A DNA stretch of 64,000 nucleotides from NCBI RefSeq assembly GCF_049801095.1, contig NZ_JBNAGH010000002.1:62001-126000 (forward strand), read 5' to 3'. This DNA is from Dinoroseobacter sp049801095. GTDB lineage: Bacteria; Pseudomonadota; Alphaproteobacteria; Rhodobacterales; Rhodobacteraceae. The notes below the pieces were generated by a model. That model was not told the origin of the DNA. It saw nothing but the letters and a program-made list of their open reading frames with translations, and did not search any database. A program made the position numbers and the translations under genes. This document shows positions 53,643-63,165 of this stretch, in pieces; position 1 is the first letter of the stretch; each line of letters opens with the position of its first letter.

Positions 53643-55733
53643 CTAACCCACGGAAATTAAACGGATCGCTTCGTCCTGTCCGGTCAGCCAAAGCAGCATG
53701 CGCAGAGCCTCGCCGCGTGGGGTCTGCAGCTTGGGGTCCTGGACCAGAAAGGCGCGCGCATCGCTTTGCGCCATGGCCATCAGACCCGCCTGCCGCTCCG
53801 GATCCGCAATGCGAAACCGTGGCAGGCCGGATTGGGCGGTCCCGATCAGATCGCCTGCTCCGCGCATCTCAAGGTCAGCCTCCGAGATCCGGAACCCGTC
53901 CTCGGTCTCCCGCATCAGTTTGAGGCGCCGCTCCGCCGTCTCGCCCAAGGGCGGCGCATAAAGCAGCAGGCAGGTGGAGGCCGCGCTCCCTCGCCCCACC
54001 CGGCCCCGCAACTGGTGGAGCTGCGCGAGGCCGAAATGCTCCGCCCCCTCGATCACCATGATGGAAGCATTGGGCACATCCACGCCCACTTCGATGACGG
54101 TCGTCGCCACGAGCAATCGGGTCTCACCCGCCACGAAGCGCGCCATGGCAGCATCCTTTTCGGCCACGGGCATCTGGCCATGGACCAACCCGACCTGTTC
54201 CTCGCCGAAGCGCGCGCGCAAGCGTTTGAACCGCTCCTCCGCCGCTGTGAGCGACAGGGTCTCGCTTTCCTCCACCAGCGGGCAAACCCAATAGGCCTGC
54301 CGCCCGTCCTCCATGGCGCGGCCCAGATGATCGACCAACTCATCCAGCCGCGCCGCCGAGGCCAGCGCCGTCTTGACCGGCGTGCGCCCGGGCGGTTTTT
54401 CGTCAAGGATCGAGACATCCATATCGCCATAGGTCACCAGCGCCAGGGAGCGCGGGATCGGTGTGGCCGTCATCACCAACACGTTCACCGCGGCCCCTTT
54501 GGCCCCGAGCCGCATGCGCTCACGCACGCCAAACCGGTGCTGCTCGTCGATCACGGCAAGACCCAGATCGTGGAAGGCGACATCGTCCTGGAACACAGCA
54601 TGGGTGCCGACGAGGATGTGGATATCCCCGGCCTCGAGCGCTGCAAGCTTCGCGGCCCGGTCCTTGCCCTTGTCCCGTCCGGTCAGCACATCGACCACCA
54701 CTCCGGCTGCCTCGGCCAAAGGGCGCAGGGCGCTGAGATGCTGGCGCGCGAGGATCTCGGTCGGGGCCATCATCACCGCCTGCGCGCCCGCCTCCACCGC
54801 CAGAAGCATCGCGACCAGCGCCACAAGGGTTTTTCCTGCGCCCACATCGCCTTGCAGGAGGCGGTTCATCCGGTGCGGCCCGGCCAGATCCTCGGTGATC
54901 TCGGCGATCACGCGCTGCTGCGCGCCGGTGGGCGTATAGGGCAGTGCGTCCAGAACCGGGCGCACGCGACGTCCGGTGCCCTCCAACACGCGCCCGGGTT
55001 TGCGGCGTCGATGGGCGCGCGCCAGGGCCAGCGTGGTCTGATGCGCGAGCAGTTCGTCATAGGCCAGCCGCCGCCGGGCCGGGGTCTCTGCGGTCAGGTC
55101 CCGCATGCTCTGGGGCGTGTGCGCCGTGGCGAGCGCCTCTGCAAAGCTCGGCCAACTCTCCTGCGAGACCAGCGCGGGATCGGCCCATTCCGCAACCTCG
55201 GGCACCCTCTCAAGCGCGCCCGTTACCGCCTTTTGCATGGTCTTCTGGGTGATCCCCGCGGTCAGGGGGTAGACCGGCTCGAAACCGCCCAGCGTATCGG
55301 CCTCCTCGGGCGTAAGGACGTGATCGGGATGGGGCATTTGCGCCTGCCCGTCATAGAGCTCGACCCGCCCTGAAATGATCCGGACTTCGCCCACGGGGAG
55401 CAAGGACTGCAGAAACGCAGCCCGCGCGTGGAAGTAAACCAGCGTGATCGTCGTGGCCGTATCCTGCACCTCAACCCGGTAAGGGCGCCCGTGCCCGGTG
55501 GGCGGCAGGTGCCGCAGGACCGTGACGGGCACCGTCATCACGCTGGGAAATGGCCCTTCCTGAACCGTCTCGACAGGGCGACGTTCGATCCCCGTATGGG
55601 GCAAGGTGAAGACGAGGTCGCGGGGGCGCGCCACATCCATCTGCGCGAAGGTCTGGGCGGTTTTCTTGCCGACCCCGGGCAGTGTCTCCAGCTCCGCAAA
55701 GAGCGGGAAAAGCGCGTCGGGCCTGCCGCTCAC
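53643..55733 (-). CDS. recG: ATP-dependent DNA helicase RecG
   Basis: This 696-residue helicase remodels stalled replication forks and Holliday junctions. An N-terminal wedge (OB) domain is followed by Walker A GDVGAGKT (about 296), motif II DEQH in VIDEQHRFGV, motif III TATPIPRSLALV, and motif VI QLRGRVGRG. The TRG region lies near the C terminus. Full length. It overlaps the 3' end of ligA by 4 nt (ATGA). Confidence 0.97.
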   Translation of the reverse strand: MSGRPDALFPLFAELETLPGVGKKTAQTFAQMDVARPRDLVFTLPHTGIERRPVETVQEGPFPSVMTVPVTVLRHLPPTGHGRPYRVEVQDTATTITLVYFHARAAFLQSLLPVGEVRIISGRVELYDGQAQMPHPDHVLTPEEADTLGGFEPVYPLTAGITQKTMQKAVTGALERVPEVAEWADPALVSQESWPSFAEALATAHTPQSMRDLTAETPARRRLAYDELLAHQTTLALARAHRRRKPGRVLEGTGRRVRPVLDALPYTPTGAQQRVIAEITEDLAGPHRMNRLLQGDVGAGKTLVALVAMLLAVEAGAQAVMMAPTEILARQHLSALRPLAEAAGVVVDVLTGRDKGKDRAAKLAALEAGDIHILVGTHAVFQDDVAFHDLGLAVIDEQHRFGVRERMRLGAKGAAVNVLVMTATPIPRSLALVTYGDMDVSILDEKPPGRTPVKTALASAARLDELVDHLGRAMEDGRQAYWVCPLVEESETLSLTAAEERFKRLRARFGEEQVGLVHGQMPVAEKDAAMARFVAGETRLLVATTVIEVGVDVPNASIMVIEGAEHFGLAQLHQLRGRVGRGSAASTCLLLYAPPLGETAERRLKLMRETEDGFRISEADLEMRGAGDLIGTAQSGLPRFRIADPERQAGLMAMAQSDARAFLVQDPKLQTPRGEALRMLLWLTGQDEAIRLISVG

Positions 55734-57853
55734 GCGAGCCCCGCCAAAGCGCGCCAGGCCGTCTCGTCAATCACCTCGACCCCCAGATCCGCCGCTTTGG
55801 TGGCCTTGGATCCAGCCCCCGGCCCCGCGATCAGCAGATCGGTCTTCTTGGAGACAGAGCCAGCAACCTTCGCGCCAAGCGCCTCGGCAGTGACCTTGGC
55901 TTCAGCCCGGGACATGGTTTCGAGCGTACCGGTGAAGACCAGCGTCTTGCCGGCAACGGGAGAATCCTGCACGTCCCGAGGCGCGGCAGGGGCTGGAGAT
56001 ACTTCCGCCAGCAACCGGTCAATCGAGGCGCGCTCCGCCTCCTGGGTCAGGGTCGTGACAAGGGCGCGCGCCATCACCTCCCCCACCCCATCGATGTTCA
56101 AGAGATCCGCCCAGGCCTCGCTGTCTTCGTCCTGTGCCGCATCGGCGGCGGCCAGAACGGCCTCCATCGTGCCATAGTGGTTGGCCAGAAGCCCCGAAGC
56201 GCTCTCGCCGATATGGCGGATCCCGAGGCCGAAGAGCACCTTGGCCAGAGGCGCGGTCCGCGCCACATCAATCGCGTTGAACAGGTTCTCGGCGCTCTTC
56301 GCGCCCCAGCCTTCGCGGTTTTTGAGCTGCTGCAGCCCCTCGCCAAATCGCGCGCGGAGGGTGAAAATCTCGGCCGGTTCGCGGATCCAGCCATCAAGGT
56401 AGAACTGTTCCACTTGCTTGGCGCCGAGGCCTTCGATGTCCAGCGCGCCGCGTGACACGAAGTGTTTCAGTTTTTCAACTGCTTGGGCCGGGCAGATCAA
56501 GCCGCCGCTGCAACGCCGGACCGCGTCTCCAGGCTCGCGCGGCGCATCCGATCCGCAATCGGGACAAGTGGTGGGAAACGCGAAGGGAACTGCGTCTTCG
56601 GGGCGCCGCTTAAGATCCACATCCTTGATCTTCGGGATGACATCGCCCGCGCGATAGACCTGAACCCAGTCGCCAACACGGATATCGACGCCGCCGCGGA
56701 TGTCGGCACCTGTATTGTCACGCCCTGCGATGTAGTCCTCGTTATGAAGGGTCGCGTTTGAGACGACGACCCCGCCCACGGTCACCGGCGTCAACCGGGC
56801 CACGGGGCTCAGGGCGCCCGTGCGGCCCACCTGGATGTCGATCCCGTCGAGGCGCGTCCAGGCCAGTTCCGCCGGAAATTTATGGGCGATCGCCCAGCGG
56901 GGTGTTGTCGAGCGAAACCCCAGACGGCCTTGCAACGCGAGGTCGTCCACCTTGTAGACAACGCCGTCGATGTCATAGCCGAGCGTGGCGCGGCGCGCTT
57001 CGATCCCGGCGTAGTGGGCAAGCATCTCCGCCGGTCCGAGACAGCGCTTGGTCAAGGGATTGGTGCTGAACCCGAGGGTTTCGAACCGCGCGATGGCATC
57101 GCTTTGAGTGTCAGCCAAAGGCGCGGAGGTCTCGCCCCAAGCATAAGCGAAGAAGCGCAGCGGCCGCGCCCGGGTAATCTCGGCGTCGAGTTGCCGGAGC
57201 GAGCCCGCCGCCGCATTGCGCGGATTGGCAAAACGCTTGGCACCAGCCGCCTCTTGGCGTTCGTTGAGATCCTCAAAATCCGCATGGCTCATATAGACCT
57301 CGCCGCGCACTTCGAGAATGTCCGGCGCGCCCGAAATCTCTTCGGGGATATCGTCAATCGTGCGGGCATTGGCGGTGACATTCTCGCCGGTGCTGCCATC
57401 ACCCCGGGTCGCGGCCTGAACCAGATGACCTTTTTCATACCGGAGCGAGAGGGAAAGCCCATCAATCTTCGGCTCAGCCGTATAGGCCAAGGGCGCATCC
57501 TCGGCCAAGTCCAGAAACCGCCGGACGCGCTGATCAAATTCGGTGATGTCATCGTCCGAAAACCCGTTGGAGAGCGACAGCATTCGGACCGCATGCTGAA
57601 CCTTGGAGAAGGTCTCGGACACCGGGGCGCCGATTTGGTCGCTGGGGCTGTCGGACCGTTTGAGCGCGGGGAAGCGGGCCTCGATTTCGGAATTACGACG
57701 CTTGAGCGCGTCGTAATCGGCATCGGAAATCTCGGGCGCATCGTCCTGGTGATAGGCCTTGTTCGCGGCGGCCAGCGTCTCGGCGAGGCGCGCCAGTTCC
57801 GCGCGCGCTTCCTCTTCGCTCAGCTCCGCAATCTGAGGTGACGCTTGCGCCAT
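55730..57853 (-). CDS. ligA: NAD-dependent DNA ligase LigA
   Basis: This 707-residue enzyme seals nicks using NAD. The adenylation lysine is K129 in AEPKIDG. An OB domain is followed by a four-cysteine zinc finger (CPDCG...RCSGGLICPAQ), helix-hairpin-helix repeats and a C-terminal BRCT domain (about 625-705). I chose the start at 57853 (MAQASPQIAE) because GGGGGAAGAG precedes it; an upstream in-frame start at 57931 has no support. Confidence 0.97.
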   Translation of the reverse strand: MAQASPQIAELSEEEARAELARLAETLAAANKAYHQDDAPEISDADYDALKRRNSEIEARFPALKRSDSPSDQIGAPVSETFSKVQHAVRMLSLSNGFSDDDITEFDQRVRRFLDLAEDAPLAYTAEPKIDGLSLSLRYEKGHLVQAATRGDGSTGENVTANARTIDDIPEEISGAPDILEVRGEVYMSHADFEDLNERQEAAGAKRFANPRNAAAGSLRQLDAEITRARPLRFFAYAWGETSAPLADTQSDAIARFETLGFSTNPLTKRCLGPAEMLAHYAGIEARRATLGYDIDGVVYKVDDLALQGRLGFRSTTPRWAIAHKFPAELAWTRLDGIDIQVGRTGALSPVARLTPVTVGGVVVSNATLHNEDYIAGRDNTGADIRGGVDIRVGDWVQVYRAGDVIPKIKDVDLKRRPEDAVPFAFPTTCPDCGSDAPREPGDAVRRCSGGLICPAQAVEKLKHFVSRGALDIEGLGAKQVEQFYLDGWIREPAEIFTLRARFGEGLQQLKNREGWGAKSAENLFNAIDVARTAPLAKVLFGLGIRHIGESASGLLANHYGTMEAVLAAADAAQDEDSEAWADLLNIDGVGEVMARALVTTLTQEAERASIDRLLAEVSPAPAAPRDVQDSPVAGKTLVFTGTLETMSRAEAKVTAEALGAKVAGSVSKKTDLLIAGPGAGSKATKAADLGVEVIDETAWRALAGLA

Positions 57854-57873
57854 CTCTTCCCCCTCTCGTCCGC

Positions 57874-58083
57874 TCACTTGGAGAAAAGGAATAGCAGGGC
57901 CGTGTCCGAGGTCCAGACGGGTTTGCCGCAAAGCGTGCCCTGCACAGAAAAGACCGCGCCACGGATACCCGAGACGCGGTCCAGATCACGACGACGCGGA
58001 GTGATGGACTTCAGCCAGTGGCCAGTTGCGGTGTCGGTGCCTCGACCGGATCCGGGTCGCGCAGAACATAGCCGCGGCCCCAA
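57874..58083 (-). CDS. Possible small ORF between ctrA and ligA
   Basis: An open frame of up to 69 codons ends 20 nt before the ligA start and overlaps the ctrA 3' end by 73 nt. The non-overlapping part (about 46 codons) reads SITPRRRDLDRVSGIRGAVF followed by a GTLCGKPVWT stretch and ends LLFLFSK. It looks like protein rather than noise, but there is no convincing start codon or ribosome-binding site after ctrA. It may be a remnant or untranslated. No family recognised. Confidence 0.25.
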   Translation of the reverse strand: MGPRLCSARPGSGRGTDTATGHWLKSITPRRRDLDRVSGIRGAVFSVQGTLCGKPVWTSDTALLFLFSK

Positions 58084-58724
58084 ACGGTCTCGATATGGTT
58101 TTCGCCGCCTGTTGCCTGGCTGAGCTTCTTGCGCAGCTTGCAGATGAAGACGTCGATGATTTTCAGTTCCGGCTCATCCATCCCGCCGTAGAGATGGTTG
58201 AGGAACATTTCTTTTGTCAGCGTGGTGCCCTTGCGCAGGGAAAGCAGCTCGAGGATCTGGTACTCCTTGCCGGTCAAATGCACCTGCATCCCCTCGACCT
58301 CAACCGTTTTGGCATCGAGATTGACGAGGATATCGCCGGTCTTGATCACGGACTGCGAGTGCCCCTTGGAGCGGCGGATGATCGCGTGGATCCGCGCAAC
58401 CAATTCTTCCCGGTGGAACGGCTTGGTCAGATAGTCATCCGCCCCAAAGCCGAAGCCCTTGATCTTGCTTTCCGTATCATCGGCACCCGACAGGATCAGG
58501 ATCGGCGTTTCGATCCGCGCAAGGCGGATCTGACGCAGCACCTCATGCCCGGTCATATCCGGCAGACCGAGGTCAAGCAGGATGAGATCATAGTCATACA
58601 GCTTGGCCAGATCGATGCCTTCTTCGCCCATCGCCGTGCAGTACACGTTCAGATTGGCGTGGGTCAGCATCAATTCGATACTTTTCGCCGTGGTCGGGTC
58701 GTCTTCGATGATTAGGATGCGCAT
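58011..58724 (-). CDS. ctrA: Cell-cycle response regulator CtrA
   Basis: This 237-residue master regulator of alphaproteobacteria begins MRILIIEDDPTTAKSIELML. It has phospho-acceptor Asp51 in LILLDLGLPDMTG and an OmpR-type winged helix ending HIETVWGRGYVLRDP. In Rhodobacteraceae CtrA controls motility and gene transfer agent genes and is usually not essential. The start at 58724 gives the standard MRILIIEDD. sciP lies about 100 nt upstream on the same strand. Confidence 0.98.
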   Translation of the reverse strand: MRILIIEDDPTTAKSIELMLTHANLNVYCTAMGEEGIDLAKLYDYDLILLDLGLPDMTGHEVLRQIRLARIETPILILSGADDTESKIKGFGFGADDYLTKPFHREELVARIHAIIRRSKGHSQSVIKTGDILVNLDAKTVEVEGMQVHLTGKEYQILELLSLRKGTTLTKEMFLNHLYGGMDEPELKIIDVFICKLRKKLSQATGGENHIETVWGRGYVLRDPDPVEAPTPQLATG

Positions 58725-58780
58725 TTGCCATTTCTCCGCTTCGGCTCGCATTGGTTAACGCACACTGTGGAGGTAAATGG

Positions 58781-58795
58781 TTAACTGCGAGTTAC
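58781..58795. promoter_or_regulatory. Candidate CtrA-binding site between sciP and ctrA
   Basis: TTAA-CTGCGAG-TTAC fits the CtrA consensus TTAA-N7-TTAA with one mismatch. It lies about 57-71 nt upstream of the ctrA start codon and could mediate autoregulation. Confidence 0.45.
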
Positions 58796-58822
58796 CGATA
58801 ACGGGAACTTAAGCAAAACAAC

Positions 58823-59101
58823 CTAAGGTTGTCTATACTCTTGTAACTTTGTCGCTTTGAGCCCTTTTAAACCGAAGCTTTCGATTGCGGAGATCCAAGA
58901 GCCGAACTCTTCCTCCGACAACCCATACAACTTACAGGCTTCTTCCTGCGAGATCAGTCCGGACATCACACCCTTGACGACCGCCGCTTTTCGGCTCGCC
59001 ACCCAACGCCGGGTTTCCCGATCCGGCAGATCCGACCGCGTCATGATACTGCCATCCGGCAGGGTCACGGAGGCAGGACCCTTGTCTTTTCTCATATACA
59101 T
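58823..59101 (-). CDS. sciP: CtrA inhibitor SciP (DUF1153)
   Basis: This 92-residue protein has the DUF1153 core: LPDGSIMTRSDLPDRETRRWVASRKAAVVKGVMSGLISQEEACKLYGLSEEEFGSWISAIESFGLKGLKATKLQEYR. In Caulobacter SciP binds CtrA-activated promoters and stops RNA polymerase recruitment. The adjacency to ctrA supports the same role. It starts at 59101; a second ATG is 6 nt downstream. Confidence 0.94.
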   Translation of the reverse strand: MYMRKDKGPASVTLPDGSIMTRSDLPDRETRRWVASRKAAVVKGVMSGLISQEEACKLYGLSEEEFGSWISAIESFGLKGLKATKLQEYRQP

Positions 59102-59229
59102 CGTACCAAAATCCCTCTTGTCCCTCAGACAAGGTCAATTTCGGCCAGCAGCGTTAAGCGAGGGTGAAGCGGGCTCTTGAGAGTATTCAGCATTTAACTA
59201 TATTCCGAGCATTCCTCAGGAGATCCCCC

Positions 59230-60396
59230 ATGACAGCCTCCCCTGTCTCTGCCGCGGTCGATACTGCGACCGGCCTCAACTCGCTCGGATTTGCCAAGCC
59301 GCCCGCCGAAACCCGGGTGGTCGTGGCGATGTCCGGAGGCGTGGACAGCTCCGTTGTGGCCGCCGAGCTCGCTCAGGAGGGCTATGATGTGGTCGGCGTG
59401 ACTTTGCAGCTCTATGACCACGGGGCTGCGCTGGCCAAAAAAGGGGCCTGCTGCGCCGGGCGAGACATCCACGACGCGCGCCGGGTGGCCGAGGAGATGG
59501 GCTTTCCCCATTACGTGCTCGACTATGAGAACACCTTCCGGGAAGCCGTCATAGATGAGTTCGCAGACAGCTACCTGGCGGGGGCCACGCCGGTGCCCTG
59601 CATCCGTTGCAATGAGCGGGTGAAGTTCCGCGACCTTCTGGAGACCGCCAAGGATCTCGACGCAGACTGCATGGCCACAGGCCATTATATTCAAAGGAAA
59701 ATGGGCACGCAGAAGGCCGAGCTGCACAGTGCGGCGGATGCCAATCGCGACCAGTCCTATTTCCTGTTCTCCACCACGCAGGAGCAGCTTGACTACTTGC
59801 GCTTCCCGCTCGGGCATTTGACCTCCAAGGCCGAAACCCGCGCCCTTGCGGCCCGGCACGGGCTGAGCGTGGCCGACAAGCCGGACAGCCAGGACATCTG
59901 TTTCGTGCCCAATGGCAACTACGCCGCAGTGATCGAAAAGCTGCGTCCAGGCGCAGGCGAGCCCGGGGAGATCGTGGATATGGAAGGCCGCGTGCGCGGG
60001 CAGCATAACGGCGTGATCCACTACACGATCGGCCAGCGTCGCGGTCTCGGGATCGGCGGGTTGGAGACACCGCTCTATGTGGTCAAGCTCGACCCGGATT
60101 TGCGCCGCGTGGTCGTCGGCCCGAAGGAAGCGCTGAGCACGCGCACCGTGCCCCTGCGGGAGATCAACTGGCTGGGCGATGCGCCCCTCATGAGCCGGTC
60201 GGAATGGCCGCTTGCGGTCAAGGTCCGCTCCACCCGCCCCCCGCGGGAGGCGATCCTACGCCCGATCTCCGAGACTGAGGCAACCGTCGAGCTGCTGACG
60301 CCCGAGGAAGGCGTCTCGCCGGGACAGGCTTGCGTGTTCTACGACCCGGAGGGCACGCGGGTTCTGGGCGGTGGCTGGATCTGGCGCGGCGCTTGA
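59230..60396 (+). CDS. mnmA: tRNA-specific 2-thiouridylase MnmA
   Basis: The protein has 388 residues. It thiolates U34 in tRNAs for Lys, Glu and Gln. The PP-loop SGGVDS is at 35-40. The catalytic pair is Cys127 (PVPCIRCNERVKF) and the Cys in DSQDICFV. The start at 59230 has AGGAG upstream and gives an N-terminal extension of about 25 residues ahead of the PP-loop region. Convergent with lpxB, 20 nt apart. Confidence 0.97.
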   Translation: MTASPVSAAVDTATGLNSLGFAKPPAETRVVVAMSGGVDSSVVAAELAQEGYDVVGVTLQLYDHGAALAKKGACCAGRDIHDARRVAEEMGFPHYVLDYENTFREAVIDEFADSYLAGATPVPCIRCNERVKFRDLLETAKDLDADCMATGHYIQRKMGTQKAELHSAADANRDQSYFLFSTTQEQLDYLRFPLGHLTSKAETRALAARHGLSVADKPDSQDICFVPNGNYAAVIEKLRPGAGEPGEIVDMEGRVRGQHNGVIHYTIGQRRGLGIGGLETPLYVVKLDPDLRRVVVGPKEALSTRTVPLREINWLGDAPLMSRSEWPLAVKVRSTRPPREAILRPISETEATVELLTPEEGVSPGQACVFYDPEGTRVLGGGWIWRGA

Positions 60397-60416
60397 GGCG
60401 GTTCGGCACTAGCGGA

Positions 60417-61574
60417 CTAGCGGGCAACAGCCTCGAGAACGGCCCGGGCGGCACGCAGGCCCGGGGCCTCACCGCCACGCCCCAACCGCGACATTGTGTC
60501 CAACATGGCCGCCACCTGAGCAGCGCGCGCTTCAGTCCCATCCATGAGCCCAAGCAACGCCGCAGAGATCGCATCGGGCGTACAGTCCTTACCGAGGCAT
60601 TCGGGAATCGTTCTCGTTTCGCTCACCAGATTGACCAGCGTCACCGTATCGATTCGCAGCATCCGCCCGATCAGAAAGCGCGACAGCCAGTTCATGTCAT
60701 AGGCGATCACCATGGGCGTGGCGGCCGCAGCAAGCTCCAGCGAAACCGTCCCCGAGGCAGCGAGCGCAACATCTGCGGCCCGAAAGGCTGCGCGTTTCTC
60801 GACCGGATCTGCGCCAGTTGTGAGGATCGGATCGCCGGGCCAGTCGCGCAGGGCCTCTTCAACCATGTCCCGGACAGGTGTGGCCGGCACAACCAGCACC
60901 CGCGCGTCCGGATGGGTCTCCAGAACCGGTCGGAGCCCCGCGCCGAACCGCTCCGCCAATCGAGAGACCTCTCCCCGTCGCGAGCCGGGCAGCGCGAGGA
61001 TCAGGGGCGTCTCCGGCGCCACCCCATGGGCGGCGCGAAAGGCGGCAGCCTCCCCCGCGCTGGCTTCGGGCTCGGCCACGACCGGGTGCCCCACGAAATG
61101 CGCCTTCATGCCCGCGCGGGTCATATGGGGCGGCTCGAAGGGCAGCAGGCAGAGCACCTCATCCACCACCTTGGCCATCTTATCCGCCCGCCCAGGCCGC
61201 CAGGCCCAGACGGAGGGGGCCACGTAATGCACGATCTTCTGCGCCCGCGCCGCTTTGACGATCTTGGCCACGCGCAGGCAGAAATCCGGGCTGTCGATGG
61301 TGACGAGCACATCTGGTGCGGTGTCGATCACCGACTGCGCGGTTTCCGCGATCCGGCGCTTGAGGGCACGGTATTTCGGCAGGACCTCGGCAATGCCCAT
61401 GACACTCAGCTCGTCCATGGGAAAGAGGCTGGTAAGCCCTTCGGCCTCCATCAGAGGTCCGCCCACGCCAGAGAACCGCACATCCGACGCGAGAGTTTTC
61501 AGACCGGCCATCAAGGCCGCACCCAGCTTGTCGCCCGAAGGCTCCCCGGCGATGAGGAAAACGTGCAAGCTCAT
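60417..61574 (-). CDS. lpxB: Lipid-A-disaccharide synthase LpxB
   Basis: This 385-residue GT19 glycosyltransferase joins UDP-2,3-diacylglucosamine and lipid X into the disaccharide of lipid A. Signatures are FLIAGEPSGDKLGAALM at the start, FSGVGGPLMEAEGL, IDSPDFCLRVAK, YVAPSVWAWRPGRA and LALPGSRRGEV. It is the last gene of the block and overlaps lpxI by 4 nt. Confidence 0.97.
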   Translation of the reverse strand: MSLHVFLIAGEPSGDKLGAALMAGLKTLASDVRFSGVGGPLMEAEGLTSLFPMDELSVMGIAEVLPKYRALKRRIAETAQSVIDTAPDVLVTIDSPDFCLRVAKIVKAARAQKIVHYVAPSVWAWRPGRADKMAKVVDEVLCLLPFEPPHMTRAGMKAHFVGHPVVAEPEASAGEAAAFRAAHGVAPETPLILALPGSRRGEVSRLAERFGAGLRPVLETHPDARVLVVPATPVRDMVEEALRDWPGDPILTTGADPVEKRAAFRAADVALAASGTVSLELAAAATPMVIAYDMNWLSRFLIGRMLRIDTVTLVNLVSETRTIPECLGKDCTPDAISAALLGLMDGTEARAAQVAAMLDTMSRLGRGGEAPGLRAARAVLEAVAR

Positions 61575-62365
61575 GGCTGTGTCCAGACGGCGATCCCGGC
61601 GGCCTCTGCCCGGCGCGTGACCTCGTCCCGGTCGAGGAGGAGCACGGCCCCCGCTTCCAGGGCGATCCCGCTCAGACCCGCTGCGGCGGCAGCAGTGATC
61701 GTGTCGGGCCCGATGGTCGGCATATCAACGCGCAGGTCCTGGCCCGGCTTTGCGCGCTTGACAAAGACCCCCGGCAGTTTTGCAAGCTGAGCGCGACTCT
61801 GGGCAACAAAGCCGAGCATCGCGTCCGTGCCCTGGAGCGTCTCGATCCCCAGACACAACCCGCCCGCCACAACGCAGCCCTGCCCCAGATCGAGCGGGCC
61901 GAGCGTCGTGAGGATCTCGGTGCCCCGGCGGGCATCAGTGCGCTCTGCCTCAGTCGGCGCGCGCGTCACAGGACCATCGGCCAGAAGTTCCGGCGCCAGG
62001 TCGTGGGCTCCGCGCACCGCAAGCCCCGCCTCCTCGAAGATCGCGATCACTTCCCGGAGGAGCCGGTCATCCCCCTGCCCGATCACCTTCATCAGGCGCG
62101 GCACCAGCTTCAGGCTGAGCGGATGCAGTTTGGCCATATCTACCGGCGGGCGTTGCATGGCACCTGCAAAACAGACCTCGGTGATCCCGGCCTTGCGCAT
62201 GTCCCGCAGAAGACGGCCCAAAGCCTCGACCCGAAACAAGGTGACATCCGGCAAATCCGGCGCAAAGCCTTCCAGCGCATAGACCCGGAACGGGCGCCCG
62301 GCCTGGCCGAGCGTCTCGGCCAAAGCCAGCGGTAACCCGCCGCGTCCCGCGACCAGCGCCAGCAT
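61571..62365 (-). CDS. lpxI: UDP-2,3-diacylglucosamine diphosphatase LpxI
   Basis: This 264-residue enzyme (DUF1009 family) replaces LpxH in most alphaproteobacteria, hydrolysing UDP-2,3-diacylglucosamine to lipid X. It has the N-terminal LALVAGRGGLPLALAE region and the C-terminal IDMPTIGPDTI-like VDMPTIGPDTI block. It lies between lpxA and lpxB, the expected pathway order. Confidence 0.96.
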   Translation of the reverse strand: MLALVAGRGGLPLALAETLGQAGRPFRVYALEGFAPDLPDVTLFRVEALGRLLRDMRKAGITEVCFAGAMQRPPVDMAKLHPLSLKLVPRLMKVIGQGDDRLLREVIAIFEEAGLAVRGAHDLAPELLADGPVTRAPTEAERTDARRGTEILTTLGPLDLGQGCVVAGGLCLGIETLQGTDAMLGFVAQSRAQLAKLPGVFVKRAKPGQDLRVDMPTIGPDTITAAAAAGLSGIALEAGAVLLLDRDEVTRRAEAAGIAVWTQP

Positions 62366-63165
62366 CAGCGCGGCGTCAGGAAGGAGCGGTCGCTATCGGC
62401 GAGGATGAAGGCCACGATCTCGCGCACATAATCGCTCTCGGTTTCGTCGCCGAGCCTCGCCGCGCGATCCATGAAGGCGCCTTCGCCCTGGGCGAGCATC
62501 TGAAAGGCGGCCCGCAGGGCGGTGATGTCCTTGCGCGCGACACCACGGCGCTTCAGCCCCACGAGGTTGAGCCCGTCCAACTCGCCGCGCGGCCCTTGCA
62601 CGAGGCCGTAAGGCATCACGTCATTGGTCACCATGGAAACCGCGCCGATAATGGCGCCCCGTCCGATCCGCACCCATTGGTGGATCCCGGAAAGGCCGCC
62701 GACGATCACGTCATCGCCGATATTGCAGTGACCTGCGACGGCCGAGTTGTTCACCAGGATCACCCGGTCGCCGATGATCGCGTCATGGGCTACGTGGCAG
62801 CCCGCCATGAAGAGCCCGTCATTGCCGATCTGTGTGACGCCGCCGCCACCCTCGGTGCCGGTATTCATGGTCACATGCTCGCGGATCCGGTTACGCTCCC
62901 CCACCACGAGGCGTGAGCGTTCGCCCGCGAATTTCAGGTCCTGAGGGATCTCGCCGATGGTGGCGAAGGGGAAGATGACCGTCTCATCGCCGATCTCGGT
63001 CCAGCCTGTGACCACCGCATGGCTCTTGATCTCAACCGCGCGGCCAAGCGTAACCTCGGGTCCGATCACGCAGAGCGGGCCGATCTTGCAGTCGGGGCCG
63101 ATCGTGGCGCCGCCCTCGATGACCGCGCTCGGGTGGATCTGAGCGCTGGGATCGATCCCGCTCAT
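62365..63165 (-). CDS. lpxA: Acyl-ACP--UDP-N-acetylglucosamine O-acyltransferase LpxA
   Basis: This 266-residue left-handed beta-helix acyltransferase catalyses the first step of lipid A synthesis. The start at 63165 gives MSGIDPSAQIHPSAVIEGGA. Hexapeptide repeats run to about 190, with catalytic His in CHVAHDAIIG, and the helical C-terminal domain follows. Its start overlaps the fabZ stop by 4 nt. Confidence 0.97.
   Translation of the reverse strand: MSGIDPSAQIHPSAVIEGGATIGPDCKIGPLCVIGPEVTLGRAVEIKSHAVVTGWTEIGDETVIFPFATIGEIPQDLKFAGERSRLVVGERNRIREHVTMNTGTEGGGGVTQIGNDGLFMAGCHVAHDAIIGDRVILVNNSAVAGHCNIGDDVIVGGLSGIHQWVRIGRGAIIGAVSMVTNDVMPYGLVQGPRGELDGLNLVGLKRRGVARKDITALRAAFQMLAQGEGAFMDRAARLGDETESDYVREIVAFILADSDRSFLTPR

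Noticed and set aside
53766..55373. 535-codon open frame on the plus strand across recG
   Set aside because: It lies opposite recG, which has all helicase motifs. The frame has no recognisable domain and arises from high GC content.
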